Assembly (NCBI GenBank): GCA_033807695.1
Contig: CM066307.1
Span: 1,674,001-1,738,000 of the forward strand
Length of the DNA: 64,000 bases
DNA from: Daedaleopsis sinensis
Lineage: Eukaryota; Basidiomycota; Agaricomycetes; Polyporales; Polyporaceae
Direction: 5' to 3'
The translations under genes were made by a program, and so were the position numbers. The stretch's first letter is position 1. Each line of letters begins with the position of its first letter. The notes beneath the pieces are model-generated. The model was not told the origin of the DNA and did no database searches. It worked only from the letters and a program-made list of their open reading frames with translations. Of the stretch, positions 45,901 to 59,365 are shown piece after piece.

Positions 45901-48900
45901 ACCCAGCCGACGTACAGCGAGCCGTCCTTCAAGCGGCCGTCGAAGTGCTTGATGTAGCCCATCATCCAGGCCATCTCGATGCATCCCTCGATGGTGAATT
46001 CGCCACGAGCCTCCATCTCCCAACGGGTACGCGAACTTCCCCAAGGGCCAACCTCCGCGAAACCGGTAACGACGATGACCTTCTCGAGGTCGAGCATGCC
46101 ACGAAGCTGGGAGAGGTTGTTGAGGGACTCTGCAGACTCCAAGGTCGGGAACGAGAACTGGAAGTTCGCCCTGGGCGTCACGTTCACAGTCTGGAGAACG
46201 CGCTCGGCTTCGACGCCGTTGACGATCTTGAAGTCGGCAGCGTTGTCGCGCGCAATCGCACGACGCAGCTCACTCTTCTTCGACAGGTCAGCACGGATAC
46301 GGGTAGTAATGTCGGCGAGGTCGGGGAGACGGTCCATGCCACCGTTCAGATCGGCCCAAATAGGCTCCACTTGTGTGATGCTGAACAGGAGCGGGTGCAT
46401 GAGGCCGAGGATATTGAAGGCCATCTCCTTCGCAGAGAAGGTACGAACACCGTGACCTTCGAGGTCGTGTGCGACGGTGTTCGTAGCCTCCATAAGTCCG
46501 GTACCACGCGTCCATCTAAAACATTGTCAGCGAACTCGTACATGCGCAGAGAATGGCATAGCTTACCCAATGACAGCGCCGGCAAGACAAAGGTACTCGC
46601 CCCAGCTTTCGCTGTTCCAACGATTGAAGAGCGTCTCGAGTGAGATCTTCGATTCGGAGTACATGCCGTCGTTGCCGAACAAGCCGTGGTTGGGAGAGAG
46701 AGGCAAGATGACCTGTGTGGGACGAGTAACAAACTGGCGGCTCGCCTTCTTGTTCTTGACCGCGCCGAGGAGACGGAGGAGGTTAACGAGCATGATGCGG
46801 TGGGCCAGCTCGGACTTGTCGTCGAGGCCGTCGATCTCACGCCCGTTCTCGGGAACGGCGGCGAAGGGAAGGATGTAGTCGAGATCGAGGCTGAGGGTGG
46901 AGTAAATGTAGTCGACCAGGGCTTCAACGTCCTGTTTCGAGCCTTGGTTGAAGGGTACGACAGTGAGAGCGGAACCCTTGCTACCGAAACGCTGGAAGAT
47001 GCCCTGGTAGTACTCGACGGACGCGCGGCTGTAACGCGAAGTGGTGATCACGACATGCGCGCCACCCGAGAGTAGACCCTTGAGGATCTCGACACCGATA
47101 GAGCCCTTCCCAACACCCGTGAGCAGAGCGTTCTTGTCCTTGAAGGTGGTGCCGGACGTGGCAATCTCGTGAAGGATGTCGAGGTAAACGCCGGTCAGGT
47201 TGCTGCTGTACTCCCAGTTCGTGCCGACCTTGCGCTTGAGGTGCAAGAGGGGGACCTTATCAGCGGTCACGGATGCGACGTTGGATATCTGGGGACGAAG
47301 GAACTGCGACGATGAACGACGCGTGCGGGGTCCGCTGTGGCGAGTACGGGACTCGGGACGCTTGCGGAGTGAACGGACAACACCCTCGTACAGCGCCTTG
47401 ATCCGGTTCTTCTGCTCCTCGCTGATCTCTGGCTGTGACTTGACGACATTCCAAAGCTTGAGAACGTCTTCCTGGATCTTCTGGATGTTGGAGGGAGCGA
47501 CGATGGTGTCACCGCTGGCCATCTCTTCGACGTAGGCCTCCAGCTTCCGGACGTTCTCTCGCACAACCTCCTTGTAGATGATGTCGCCCTTGGCGGTCAC
47601 CTCGGTGTGCGGCGCGGTCGGGAAGGTCACTATGACATGCGTCAATAAGAGAGATAGCCTGGAAATATGATGTACTCACCGTCACGGTACAAAGGAGGGT
47701 TCCCGACGACCTCGCGACAATTGTCAATGAGCTGCTGACCGAACTGCTTGGCGAGCTTGTAAGTTTCGCCACGCTCGGGGTCGCATCGGTCGATGTAGTA
47801 CTGCATGTAGGCGAGAAGGTCGGGGTCGGCACGGTTCATGATCGCAATGCAGCGGGCGGTGATCTCGCGGTCCACAGTGGTGAGGCGTCCGAAGATGATG
47901 TCGTAGAACATAAGGAGAGCGTCCTGTCGCACCCAGTTCCAAGAGGAGTCGAAGTGGCGAGCCTTGAGAGAATCGAAGATGGGCTGGATGCCGTCAATGT
48001 AAACGTCGCCGTGCTCGCGGGCGATAGCGTCGAGACGAGCTTGGATCTGCTCGGCGCTCGCCTTCTCCGCATCGTACTTGATCTCACCAGCACGCGAGTC
48101 ACGTCCAAGGTACCGCATCCAAAGCTCGACCTGCTGCGAAGCGAAGCGGTCTTGATCGGCTGCGAACTTGAGGAACTCCTCGCTATTGATCACGGCTCCT
48201 CCACCTGCTGCAGCACCTCCGGCAGCGCCACCAGACGAGAGCGAAATACCAGAGCGTTGGGCGTAGACGCCGACAACGCCGTCCAACCAGGCCTTTGCCT
48301 CGCCCTCAGAACCGAGTCGCTTAGCAGGCTCCATTGTGGCACCGAGAATGAGCACGCCGTCGGCCCGAGAGGAGCCAATACCCCAAGTCTTGGACAGGTA
48401 CGACTTGATTGCGGACAAATTGAAGCCACCGGGCATCTTGCTACCGACGAGGCGAGAGACAAGACCGGAGGTGTATTTGCCGAGGGAGCCAGAGAACCCG
48501 ACACCGAGCGACGAGCCGAGCTCTTCGAGTGGGAGTTCTTCACCCTTCTCCGGAGCGGAGGAGAACTCGAGCTGGAGATCGCCGAGGATCTCGTTCTGCA
48601 TCGTCGACTTGCCACCAACGAGATCCTTGATACTCTTGGACAACGGTACTTCCTCGACCTTCTTCTTCAGCTTCTGTGCGATGATCGCGACGAGAACCTC
48701 AGTGGCCTTGAGCGGCACGTCCTCGATGCTAGCGGCTGCGGCAGAAGGAGCAGCGGGAGCAGCTGCAACGGCGACGGGTGTAGGAGCAGCGGCAGCGGGT
48801 GTGGGGGACGAAGTCTCAGCGGACGCGTCGTCAGCAGGTGCCTCAGCCTCCTCCTCGAACTGGTAGTAGACGTCCTTCGTGTGCTTCGCGTGACAGAAGA

Positions 48901-51900
48901 TCGCGCGACGGTGGCTGACGGAGTCGTCGCGAACTTCATACTTTGCCTTGAGCGTACGAGTCGCCATGCCAGTGAGCGTCGGAGAAGGACCGATTTCGAT
49001 GAACCTCTCGAAGTGATACTGCGTGAAGAGAAGGTCTTGGGTCTCGATCCAGCGGACGGGTGAAGCAAACTGGTATGCCAAGAGCTCGACGAGGATGATG
49101 TACGCGAGCTTCTGGCGTTGCTCTGCGGAGCCCCAGTTGTCCTGGTCCCACTTACGGATCACCTTGTCCAGGCGCGGCGAAAGGGTTTGGTCGTAGATGA
49201 GTTGCGCATACTCCTTGGATACCTCAAAGGGCTTGGCGACAAGGTTCGGCACGTACTTCCCGACGAGAGTGTCGGGGTTGAGGTGTGCGGGGTTGATCTT
49301 CTTCGACAAGTCTGGAGAAGCGTTATGTTAGTGAGTAAATATAGGCAAGGAGATCGAAATACTTACATGCTCGGAAAGGCATGACACCGGCCCAGAGGTA
49401 GCGGGAGTGGAAAGGCACGTCGATACCTGGGAGGGGGATGGTCGCGAAGCCACGTTCGAGGACGATGTAGCCCTCCTTCGCCTGCAGCTCCTTCGCTTTC
49501 GCGTGGCACGAGTTGACGATCTCTCCAAGCATCTCCTTGACCTTGTCTACCGTGAACTTCTCCGTCAGCTAGGAAATAATGTCAGTATACATGCTGTCAC
49601 CCCAGATACGTAGTAGGATATGACCTTGGGGATGTCAATCTTCTCCATCTTCAGGTAGTTCAGGACGTTCGTGAGGGTCTGCAGCGCGACAAGCTCTCCG
49701 GCACAGACATATTGTTGCCCCTTGATGACCGAAACGTTAGAGACATCGGTTCACGAAGAATGAGACTGCTTACCTCGACGTTGAAGTTCACGATCTCCAG
49801 AAGGCAGCCAGTGCGAGAGGAAATGTTGTCGACGACCTCGCGGAGCGCAGCATCGTTGAACTTCTTCGAGATGCGGCTTGGGTTGACCGCGCACATGGCG
49901 TAGTTCGAACGGTTTTGCGCGTCACGCTCGACGGCTCGCTGCATGGTGATACCACGGTAGAAGACGACATCGGCGAGGGCAGAGATAGGGAGGACGTCCG
50001 CAATGGATGCGAGAGCAGAGTACTCGCCCAAAGAGTGACCAGCGAATGCCGAGTCCTTCTGCACGAGGCCCTTGGAGCGCATGTCCTCGAAGGCGGCGCG
50101 CTCAGTGACAACAAGGGCGATCTGCGCGAATTGGGTCGCGAAGAGCAGACCGTTGGGGTGACTGAAGGTGTAGCGCTGCGTGCGGACGTTAATGTCGCGG
50201 AAGAGGGGTAGCGTCTTGACGTTGCCGTCCTTGTCCATGGTGTCGTAAGTCATGTCCATGTATCGCTGGCGGATCGCCTGGCCCTTGATACCACCGAAGT
50301 GGATCGTCTTCTCCTTCGGGTTGTCCTTGACGATCTCGACGATCGAGAAGCCGTAGACGGCAGTGAGATGCGCGTCAGCGGCCTCCCAGACGGAACGGGC
50401 GGCGGGAGAGTTGTTGTACAAATCCATGCCCATGCCGGCCTCCTGGGATCCTTGGCCAGTGAAGACATATACGGTGGTAGGTTGAGCGACCTCGGCAGTG
50501 CCGGCGAGCACTTTCTCGCCGCGGCTGTTGACGGTCTCAATGTTGACGACGAGGTTGCCGTCGCGCATACCGACATGCTTGATCTTCACCTGGAGCTCGT
50601 CGCCTGGCAAGATCATGCCGACGAAGGCAACGTCGTACCTACGATAGAACAGTAAGCAAAGAGGTCGTGCCTCAGGAACCAAATACGCACGCTACGACGC
50701 GATCCGGCTGGCCTTGTGCGACGGCGTTCTCGACATACTTGCGGGTGGCCGCGCTCGACCACATGCCGTGGGTGATCGTGCCGGGAAGAGAGGCGTAGTC
50801 AGCGAAGTAGGGGTTGACGTGGATGGGGTTGAAGTCGCCAGAGATCTTTGAATACGGCTCGTTGGTCGCGGGAGAGGTGAAAATCGTGCTGGACCCGCTA
50901 ACGAGAGTGTAGCCATCGTTCGAGAGAGGGCTGACGAGACCTTGCGGCTTGCCATGGCGTTGGAGGTATGATACGACGGGGTTGCCGCGCGAGTCGTCCT
51001 GGAGGAAGTCAACGGAGCCGACTTTAACCAGGCGCTTAATCTGGTCGCGGACGAAGACGTCGCCAGAGACGCTGACGGTCTTGTAGCATGTCTTGTTGCG
51101 GTACGTAACCTCAGACCGGACGCGGAACACGAGAGTTGTGCCAGCCTGGAGGGGCTTGGTATCATCGTCCCATTCGAACCACTCCTTCGACTGCAAGACG
51201 CCGACGGAGGCGTCATTCGCAACTTCAACTACGTAATCGGGCTCCTCGATGACCTCGAAGGTGTTGTCGTAGTCGTCGAAACGGCCGCGGTAGAGGAACG
51301 ACGAGACGACTTCGATGACGCGCTCTGTACCACGCGTGACGTAGCCCTTGACCTTCACGGTCTTACCAGCGTCGCTGTTAATCACTGCGATGATCCGGGC
51401 CTCAGCTTTGCACACGTCGCCAGCCTTGAGCGGCTTGGCACCATCGAGGAGACGGAATCCGTTCGAGAGATGGACAAGCTTGAGGAGGTCGCCGTTGACA
51501 GGACCAGGGAAGATAGCCTTCATGATGGCCTAGATTGAATGATAGTCAGCACTAAGTAGTAGAACCAGAATGCCTTCACAACGTACCTGCCACCCGGTGA
51601 CAATAGCGAAGTCCATTGGAGCGAGAGGGGTTTCGTTACGAGCGGACTTGAACGCTTCGCCCTGGTTGCCGACGACCGCGCAGAACGTCTCTACGTCGTC
51701 CTCGTCGATGGTGACCTCGGGCCCAGTGAACGAGTCGCGGAGGCCGATCTCGGGAAGGGTTTCGTTGTCGCCGAACCACAGCTTCCAGTAGAACTGCTTG
51801 ATGCGCGTGTTGCGGTCCTCGGAGACCTCGTGGATAGGCGCGAAGCCCATGGAAGGCTTGTACAGGAAGTGGAAGTGGAGCGGGACGGCAACCTCGCGGC

Positions 51901-54900
51901 GCTCCTCGAAGAGTGTGAGGTTGATGGTGGAGGTCTCGGTGCTGAACGTCACCTCGACAACCTTGAAGGAGGGGTCGTGCACACCGTGCGAGCGGGCGGC
52001 GCCGTACAACGAAACCTTGACAGGGCGGGAGCCATCGGTCTCGACGATGACCTTCTGCCCGCGGCGTGGAGTAAATAGACGGCGGATGGGGTTGTCGACG
52101 TATGCGGTGCCCTGAACGATGGTCTTAGAGGTGAGGAATGCGTGCAGCCAGTTGAGTTCGGTTCCAGCGAGAGTCTCCAGCCAGGCGGAGGTGTCGGGCA
52201 ACGATTGGCCAACGACATAGGTTGCAGTGTTGCCGGAGACAGCGGGAGCGATAGATGGACGAGCGATAGGCGGGCTGATGCTGAGGTACTCAATGGAAGG
52301 AATCTTGGACTTGTCGCCGCCGTAGAGACGATCGACGAGCTTGTCGACCAACATGGAGGTGATGTTGCCGAGGAGCTCCTTGATCGGCTCATCCTTGACT
52401 TTGGAGTGCTTGACAGCAACCGGACCTTGGAGGATGCAGACACGCTGAGGGTCCTGGTCGAAGACGGCGTCGATGTCCTCGGCAGCCCAGAGGGAGTCCT
52501 GTAAAACACGCATTAGATCACGACTAGATGGCGGATGCAGGAGCTACTAACTTTCTTGAACCAAACTTCGAAGGTGGCGTCGAGCACGGGGATGAAAGGA
52601 GCTGGCTTCTGACCCGGACGCTGGGAAATGGCGAGGAAGTAGGCCTTGTCCTCTGAAGCGAGAAGCTGCTCTGTCGCGGCGGGGTAGGCCTTGAAGAACT
52701 GCTCGATGAACTCGGCGGGCTTGTCGAGGGACGAGAACGACTGCAGGAGAGAGGACTTGTCGCCGGCCTTGTGCCCAGCAAAACGTTCCTCGACACGGCG
52801 CAGCCAGTCTCCGGTGAGGTTGCGGAGGGACTGGTCAATCCATCTCTCCTGGTGGGAGACGTACATCAAGCGGACCATGCGGAGCACCACCTCCTCGTAC
52901 GTCATGTCTGCGATGTCCTCGACAACGGAGCCATCCTTCTTCCAGCCGAACCAGGGCTTGGCGAAGTCCTTGTTCAGCTTCGCGATGATCTCTGCGCGAC
53001 GCTCGGCGAGCCAGGTTACGCGCTTCTCCTTCGGCAGCTTGAAGACGGTGTCGTCGAACTCCTTCCAGAGCTTCACCCCGCGGGTCGCGATCTTGTGGAT
53101 GGGCTCGCCAAGCTCTGAGCGAACAGTGAGGATGCCGCCGGTCTCCTTCGCATAGGTACCCTCCCATTGAGCGTCATCGACACCAGACGCAGCGACTATG
53201 AGGTCCTTGACGGAAGAACTCGTGTGTGCTTCCTTGGCGACCATGACGCGACTCGCGAAGAGGAAGCCGTCGAAGGGCATGGGCTGAACATCATACCTCT
53301 CGACAGACCAGTCTCCGGTGAGGTACGGCCACAGGTCATCTGCACCACCGAAGCCCGAGCCGCCGACGAGGATGAGGTTGGCGTGCTGCCGGATCGCAGC
53401 GTAGGTCAAGAGGATGGGCTGGTGGAAGTCCTCACACGAGTGGTGGCCCCCTGCACGACCGCCTGTCCACTGCATGATGATGGGGAAATCGGGATTCGCA
53501 GCAGCGATATTGACGACCTGGCGGATGCCATCCACGGAACCGGGCTTGAAGGAGACGTGCTTGATGCCCGCGCTGCGAAGGGCGCCGATGATCTCAGCGG
53601 CTTTCTCCGTGCTGGGGATACCAGCGGCGACGCAGAAGCCCTCGATGGGAAGACCTTCCCTGCGCATCTCTTGCCAAAGTGGGAACTGGAAGCCGAATTG
53701 GCGGGGGTTGATGTAGAGCGCGTTGAGGGTGATGCCGACGCCCGCGGGGACCTTGGACTGGATCTCGGCAACCTTGGAGCGAAGAGCGGCAGCGTTGTAA
53801 TGGCCACCACCAGCGAGTTCGACATGGTATCCGGCGTCGAGAACTGCACTGACGAATCCCGCCTTCACGGTCGTTGGGGTCATGCCAGCAACCATGATCG
53901 GGGGCTTGCCCAGCAGACGAGAGAAGGGGGTATCAATGTGAATGGTGCCATCGCTGAAAAACCGTATGTGAGTAAATAGATGTGCAAGTCATAGATCATA
54001 TTGTTTACCTTGTCTTCACGAGACTTGGCGAGAACTTCTTCGCCCACCATTGTTCGGTCTTGATCCTTTGAGCGTCGAAAAGCTCGGCGATGCCCTTCGC
54101 CTTGTCTCCGGCGACGACGACGCGGACGCCACGACCCTCGAGGTTGCGGGCGGTCAAGGGACCGATACCACTCAGTCCACCGGGTCCAAAGTCAATAGCG
54201 TGGGTGGCAGTGTCGGGGAACTTGGTAGCAAGAGACCAGTGGATGGGGAGGGTGAAAATCTGGTCGCAAAGAGCACGGGTGAGGGAGCCAGAGACCGAAC
54301 GAAGGTCAGAGCCTAGTGAAGGTGAAGTTAGTATTTGCAATGACGTTCACGAGCCCATACGTACCGTTCTCGGTGTGATAGACGGGAATGCCGAGGTCCT
54401 CCTTCGTCCACAGCTCCTGGTTCTCCAAGTCGTCCATGACCTCATCGGCGACGTCCTCGAGATACTTGCTGTGGTAGGGGACGCCAACAACCAAGAAGCG
54501 AACCGAGAAGACAGGCTTGCGTTGCGAGAAGGGTGTCTTGCTCTGGTCGAGGCCACTTGGTGCGCGAACCTTCCGAAGATGTGTGACCAGACCGTACAGC
54601 GAGCGCGGCGGGCCAGTGACGACGAACGCCTTCGGACCGTTGTGGAGCGACACGCCGATCTTTGAGTTATCGGGCAAGTGCTTGTTCGTCTTCTCGATAT
54701 GGCTCTCGAGGTCTTTGAGCGAAAGACCCGTGATCGAAAGCATGGGGCTTGGGGCGCCCTCACCACCTTCGACCGAGTCTTCTACAATGCTCGGCTCGAG
54801 CGCAAGGACGGGGAACGCCTGCTGGCCGCGAAGACTGGAGTAGAAGGACCATCTGACTGACTTAGACACGTTCTCATAGAACGACTCAAATGTCGTGGAT

Positions 54901-56063
54901 GCCGCGATGGCGAGAGCAGACACGAGACCTTGGGAGTGACCAGTCGCGCCATGCAACCGCGAACGGAGGTCTCCCGGCGTCAGTTGCGCGACGCGACATA
55001 CAACTAAGAACTGGGTCAGTTGGGTGACCGCAATGAGCGGGAATGAGATGGGGATAGAAGCGAGGTAGGCGACTGGAGGCCGAGGAGACGCGCCCGACAG
55101 CCATGAGATGATGTCGAGACCGTGAGTGTAGAGGGTTTCCTCCTCGGATTCCTCGACGAGGGGAGTGAGAACGTCCTTGGTGATAGTAGCAAGAAACGAT
55201 GAGACGTAAGGCTTGTAGATGTCGTAGAGGATCTGGAGCTCGTCGAAATAGACTTCGTTGGTGCCTTGCCCACCAAAGAGCGCGTAGATGGACGCGTCCC
55301 CGCGTGTAGCCGCCGAAAGTAGAGCGCTGGAGGGCGCGCGCGGGATATCAGGCACATTCTTTGCCTCGAGGGCGGCGAGGGCTTGGAAGTAGGCGGTGAG
55401 AACCGTCTTGCGGACCTCAGTGTCGAACGCGGCGACAATCACGTGAATGTCTTGAGTAGAGAGATAGGACGCGGTAAAATACTTGAGTGACTTGAGGAGA
55501 ATGGAGGTGCGCGCGGCCTCCGATTGCGCGTCCTCATCTAGTTTTCCAGCTACAAAGCTCAAGAAGCGGGAGAGGAGCTCGACGCTCGCTTCCGTCGTGT
55601 TTTCAAGGGCGGCGGTGGTTTCTATAGCGTCCTCGGTCGTCTGTACGTGGGTGAACTCATCTCTAAGGACTTCAGCGGCAGTCCACTCGTCCGCCTGGGT
55701 GGACACAGGGATGGAGATCTGAGGAGTAAATGTTAGCAGTGTCCTGCCTTTGACTCGCAAAGCCTGCGCGCGTTGGATTGTATGCGCGCAAGCAACCAGT
55801 AGGATGTGCATATTTGCTGGATGCCGGGTCTACGCGCAACGCGATCCCGTCGTGCGCGACGCGTGACGCGTCTCCCAGCAGCCCGCGCAACATCTTGCAC
55901 ACACAGCACCAGTGCCCGCTCGACCCTCGCGCTTCGTGTTCCCCGCGCAGACAGGCTATGACCATCGATAGCAAAGAGCGCGGGTACTCACTCTAATTGG
56001 CCCTGAATGGATTTGGATGGGGCGGATAGTGATGCCCTGGGCGGAAGCAGGGGAGAAGGACAT
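42937..56063 (-). CDS. Fused type I fatty acid synthase (beta-alpha, single chain)
   Basis: 3923 aa in 22 exons: 55992-56063, 54365-55718, 54009-54312, 52552-53953, 51587-52498, 50691-51529, 49774-50638, 49625-49720, 49367-49568, 47680-49311, 46567-47629, 45809-46515, 45245-45755, 45115-45195, 44851-45061, 44690-44796, 44222-44636, 43975-44162, 43835-43922, 43396-43774, 43036-43340, 42937-42975. Domain order: acetyltransferase (GHSQG, Ser286); enoyl reductase (from MVAGMTPTT, with [10 protein letters not shown]); MaoC-type dehydratase (GDFNPIH, about 1578); malonyl/palmitoyl transferase (GHSLGEYS, Ser1830); Ala/Pro linker and ACP (GGKST, Ser2251); ketoreductase (GVGKGSIG, about 2731); ketosynthase (Cys3347, His3584, His3625); phosphopantetheinyl transferase at the C-terminus. 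All centres are intact. It makes long-chain acyl-CoA in the cytosol. The exon 8 donor could lie 15 nt further on (49610), adding five residues. Confidence 0.97.
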
Positions 56064-57004
56064 GGTCGTTTTCGTCGTCGTCGGGGGAGGGGGCGACGAG
56101 GAGGTGCGGTCAACCCAGCGGATGGGAGGTGCAGAAACGCGTCGGGTACGCGAACCTAACTTTTATACGAGCTTCCCCAAACGCCCCCACTAACAGCACC
56201 CCAACGGATGCGGGCGTCAGACGGTGGAAGACTCAAAAGTCCCGAAAAGGCAGGCGCGCACTCGCGGGCGGGGCGGCGCGAGATTGACGAGTCCCGATCT
56301 CTCTCATTCCGCCCCCGTTCCGCTCTGCTGGTTCCCCACATACATACTCTCCTGGCTCCCTGCTCCAAAACGGCCGTCTGCCTCTCGCCAAGTATTGGCT
56401 AGTATTGGACACAATCTCCTACTCGAGGTGCTTCACCCCCACATGCGGCCGCAGCGTGCAAAGGAACGTCGCCGCTTCTTGGCCAGGCAGTTTCCTCATG
56501 TGCTTCTACATCATCATCTATATGATTGCGCCATGCGCCGCGAATAATCTGCCTTGCAAGCCTAGGATCAACCCTACTGCTCCCCTGCCTAGCGAATGCA
56601 CGCCGACTGCAAGTTTTCAACGCCATTTGTAATACGGTCGGCGCAGCCCTCGAACCTACGATTCATGCTCGGAGCTCCATGAAGCTCGGGACTGTCGTCG
56701 AGAAGTAATCCAGATTCCATAGCATGACAAGCCCAAACGCGCGCCCTGGTCGCAGCCATCTAGATCATTTATCGATTGCCCAAGGCTTCATGTATGTAAG
56801 ATGGTTCCTACATGATTTGAACTTGGACACCGTCGCGGAAATCCAGGTCAATCCAATGTCAATGAGGTTGTCATGGGTTCGCTTGTTGGACTGTATGTAT
56901 GTGTGCCATCGATGAGATCTCAACGCTGATACGTAACCTGAGGAGTCTATAACTCATGTTGAGCTCTCTCATACAGCTTCCTGCCGCTGGCAGTCAGAAC
57001 AAGA
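56064..57004. other. FAS upstream region
   Basis: About 0.94 kb containing the FAS promoter and the 3' flank of a doubtful small gene. No supportable gene was seen on the plus strand. Confidence 0.55.
56160..56167 (-). promoter_or_regulatory. TATA box of the FAS gene
   Basis: TATAAAAG on the minus strand, about 97 bp upstream of the FAS start codon. This is the usual spacing for a strongly expressed fungal gene. Confidence 0.6.
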
Positions 57005-57333
57005 TCATAGATATGTCCCACAAGCAGCGTCAAGAGGTGCGCTATGTAAAAGATCATCAAAGATCCACAGGAGCGACCCATCGTCCAAGACTTCTGTAAC
57101 GCGGTATGACGCTGTATATCCAACTGGCAGAGCCTCGTGAAATACATAACTTCTGTTTGCGGGGGCGTCCGGACACAGTACCGGATCATGCAACATGATG
57201 CACGCTGCATCTAGTCCAACATCGACGCAGTCATGAAGAGGATTATCCTCAGTGTTGTGGGCTACAGTGTTGTATCAGGAGAAGTGTGTGAGAGTGGGAT
57301 GGGTGTGATTATACGAACATAGGTGTCTATCAT
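57005..57333 (-). CDS. Possible two-exon small protein, unknown function
   Basis: Tentative 91-aa model with exons 57315-57333 and 57005-57261, joined across a 53-nt intron with a GTATAA donor, a CTGAT branch-like motif and a TAG acceptor. The product has an ordinary, low-repeat composition (ACIMLHDPVLCPDAPANRSY, LLWIFDDLLHSAPLDAACG), unlike the Arg/Pro-rich shadow frames elsewhere. No family is recognised, and no signal peptide or membrane segment is obvious. An overlapping 87-codon frame on the same strand is an alternative. The first exon is short and its start codon uncertain. Confidence 0.3.
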
Positions 57334-57506
57334 CTCTAGTGTAGCAGTATTAATGCAAGAGGGAATGGAGGGTGTCTCTAAATGATATATACTGAGTAGT
57401 CATGAGTCTGCGACACCCATTGTTAGAGGGCCGGGCAGGGGAGGAGAGTGACAAGCAACCGCTGGTCATGACGTGAATGGGACTGCCAACGTATCTGCAA
57501 GGTTAA

Positions 57507-59365
57507 CTATGATGTCCACCTTACTCGGTTGCCATGGTCCGCGAAGCATAGCTCGTCCGTCCTCCACCCGCGCTCGTCCAACGCCTGCCTGAACGCAGGA
57601 TAATCCTCCTTCGCAGTTGCATGCGTATCTAGCAGGACGGAGCGCAGCGACGGACGTGCAGAGGCAGCCAGGGCGAACGACTTCTCTTCCTGCCCCAGCG
57701 CCCGCGACGAATCGCGTTCTAGCCACGGCTCCTCCCTCGTCAGCGCTTCGCGAACCAACGCAGCGTGCAGGACCGAACGCAGCGTGTCCTCGTTCGACGC
57801 ATCCGAGCGGAAGAACACAGACACCTGCGTCCCTCGAGGCGAATCACAAGGCAGGAGAAGGTACCGTTCGTGCTGGACGGTGGTAAGCATATGACCCTCG
57901 TCAGCTCGGGCACGTCCGCGCAGAAGATGACGATCACTCACCTCGAACACCCGCGCGCACACTTCCCACCGCGATCGATCGATGTCCGAGCCTACGCGGA
58001 GAACGTCACCGACGCGCGGGGCGAGCGTGAGCCACCTGTCGCTCTCGCTCCTGTAGAACTCGCCAAAGAGCCCGGTCGCGCCGCTCCGATCGAGCTCCTC
58101 CACCGCCCTCACCTCGCGCTCTTCGACGAACGTCTGCGCAAGCACGCCCAGCCGCGGGAGCGTGAGCAGCTCGAACGTCGCGCCGCGCATCATGAGCGCC
58201 GTCATCGTCAGATGCACCGGCACGGAGAGGAAGAAGATCCCGTAGAGGTACGCCGGCGCGTGCGAGACCGCGAGGAGGCCGACGCCGGCCGCGTACCCCA
58301 CGAGCTGCGCGACGGACGACTGGGACTCATCCTTGGCTGCGACATCGCCGTCGTTGCCCTGCTTGGAGAAGTACCGAATGAACTTGATGTGCGTCGTGTA
58401 CCAGATCTGCCGGGCCCCATGAGCGCATGTCTAGTCCCAGCCATTGGTCGGATACGCACCGCGCCCCCCACAAGTTTGAAAATGTTGCCCCCAGCTGTCG
58501 ACGTCGGGCTCGTCAGTCAGACCGCCGGCCATCACTCGGCGATAGAAGGCGAGGGAGACTGACCGGCGCAAAGCAGGAAGTTCCCTGGTGTGGGCGCGAT
58601 CAGCACGGTGGCAATCTGCAGCCCGCTCCCCAGACATTGTAATCCTTCCCCCAAGAGCGTGAACGTCTTCGGGTGACTGTCAAAGTATGGGGAGAACCGC
58701 CGAATGAAGAACAACTTCGCAATTTCGCCCGCCCCGTCTTTGATAATCCATTGCACCGCAACCGCCCCAAACAAGCTGCCCTCAGCAGAGACCCCAACGG
58801 CAGTAAGGAGCGCCTGGTTGCAGAGCACGGACGACACCGTGGAGAGAAACGTCTCGAAGAACTGGAGGACATGAAAGGTGAGGTATCTGATCACATAATG
58901 AGGGGTGCCGTTTCGTGACGCGATAGGCTTGACGGAACAGAAAGAGACTCACGAGCGATGTACGGACTGTGGATAGTTCGTAGGGAGGAACATCTGCCCA
59001 AGCCAGGACGATATCCGCCCGGAGAGCGAGTTCGTCGGTGCCGCAATCTTCCCTTCTACCGCGCTCGGCGAGGCGACATCTCTCCACTCCTTCTCAACGC
59101 CCGAGCCTTCCTCTGATGCCCATGAGATATGGCATTCCCGCTTTCCTATGCGTTCGACGACGAATGGACGCGTTTCCGACGCGTCTGCACTTGAAGCTTC
59201 ATAAGAAGAGCCGGCTGACAGCGTGGACTCGTGCCGGTAGGGAGCCTTATTCTTGGTGGAGAGATGGCGGACAGAGAGTACGAGTCTGACGGAGAGAGGT
59301 GGGTGTGGGCCAGAGCATTGTGTGCGTAGTCGAGGCAGCAAACCAGTACATAGTCTGCCCCGCAT
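57507..59365 (-). CDS. RUS family (DUF647) protein, probably mitochondrial
   Basis: 541 aa in five exons: 58953-59365, 58564-58886, 58460-58494, 57942-58430 and 57507-57872. The RUS/DUF647 core is clear: FLPTNYPQSVHRSY, FLSTVSSVLCNQALL, WIIKDGAGEIAKLFF, GNFLLCAGGNIFKLVGGA, AAKDESQSSVAQLVGYAAG, and HLTMTALMMRGATFELL. The family is named after plant root UV-B sensitive proteins and is membrane-associated; its molecular function is not settled. The N-terminus (MRGRLCTGLLPRLRTQ, Arg-rich, no acidic residue) looks like a mitochondrial presequence, which is inference. Exon 3 is only 35 nt. The start is the first in-frame ATG. The C-terminal 120 residues are less conserved and end in GNRVRWTS. Confidence 0.88.

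Noticed and set aside
54005..55811. Two separate FAS genes (alpha and beta) instead of one
   Set aside because: All 22 exons join in phase from the acetyltransferase to the phosphopantetheinyl transferase, with no stop, start region or promoter-like gap between the MPT and ACP parts.
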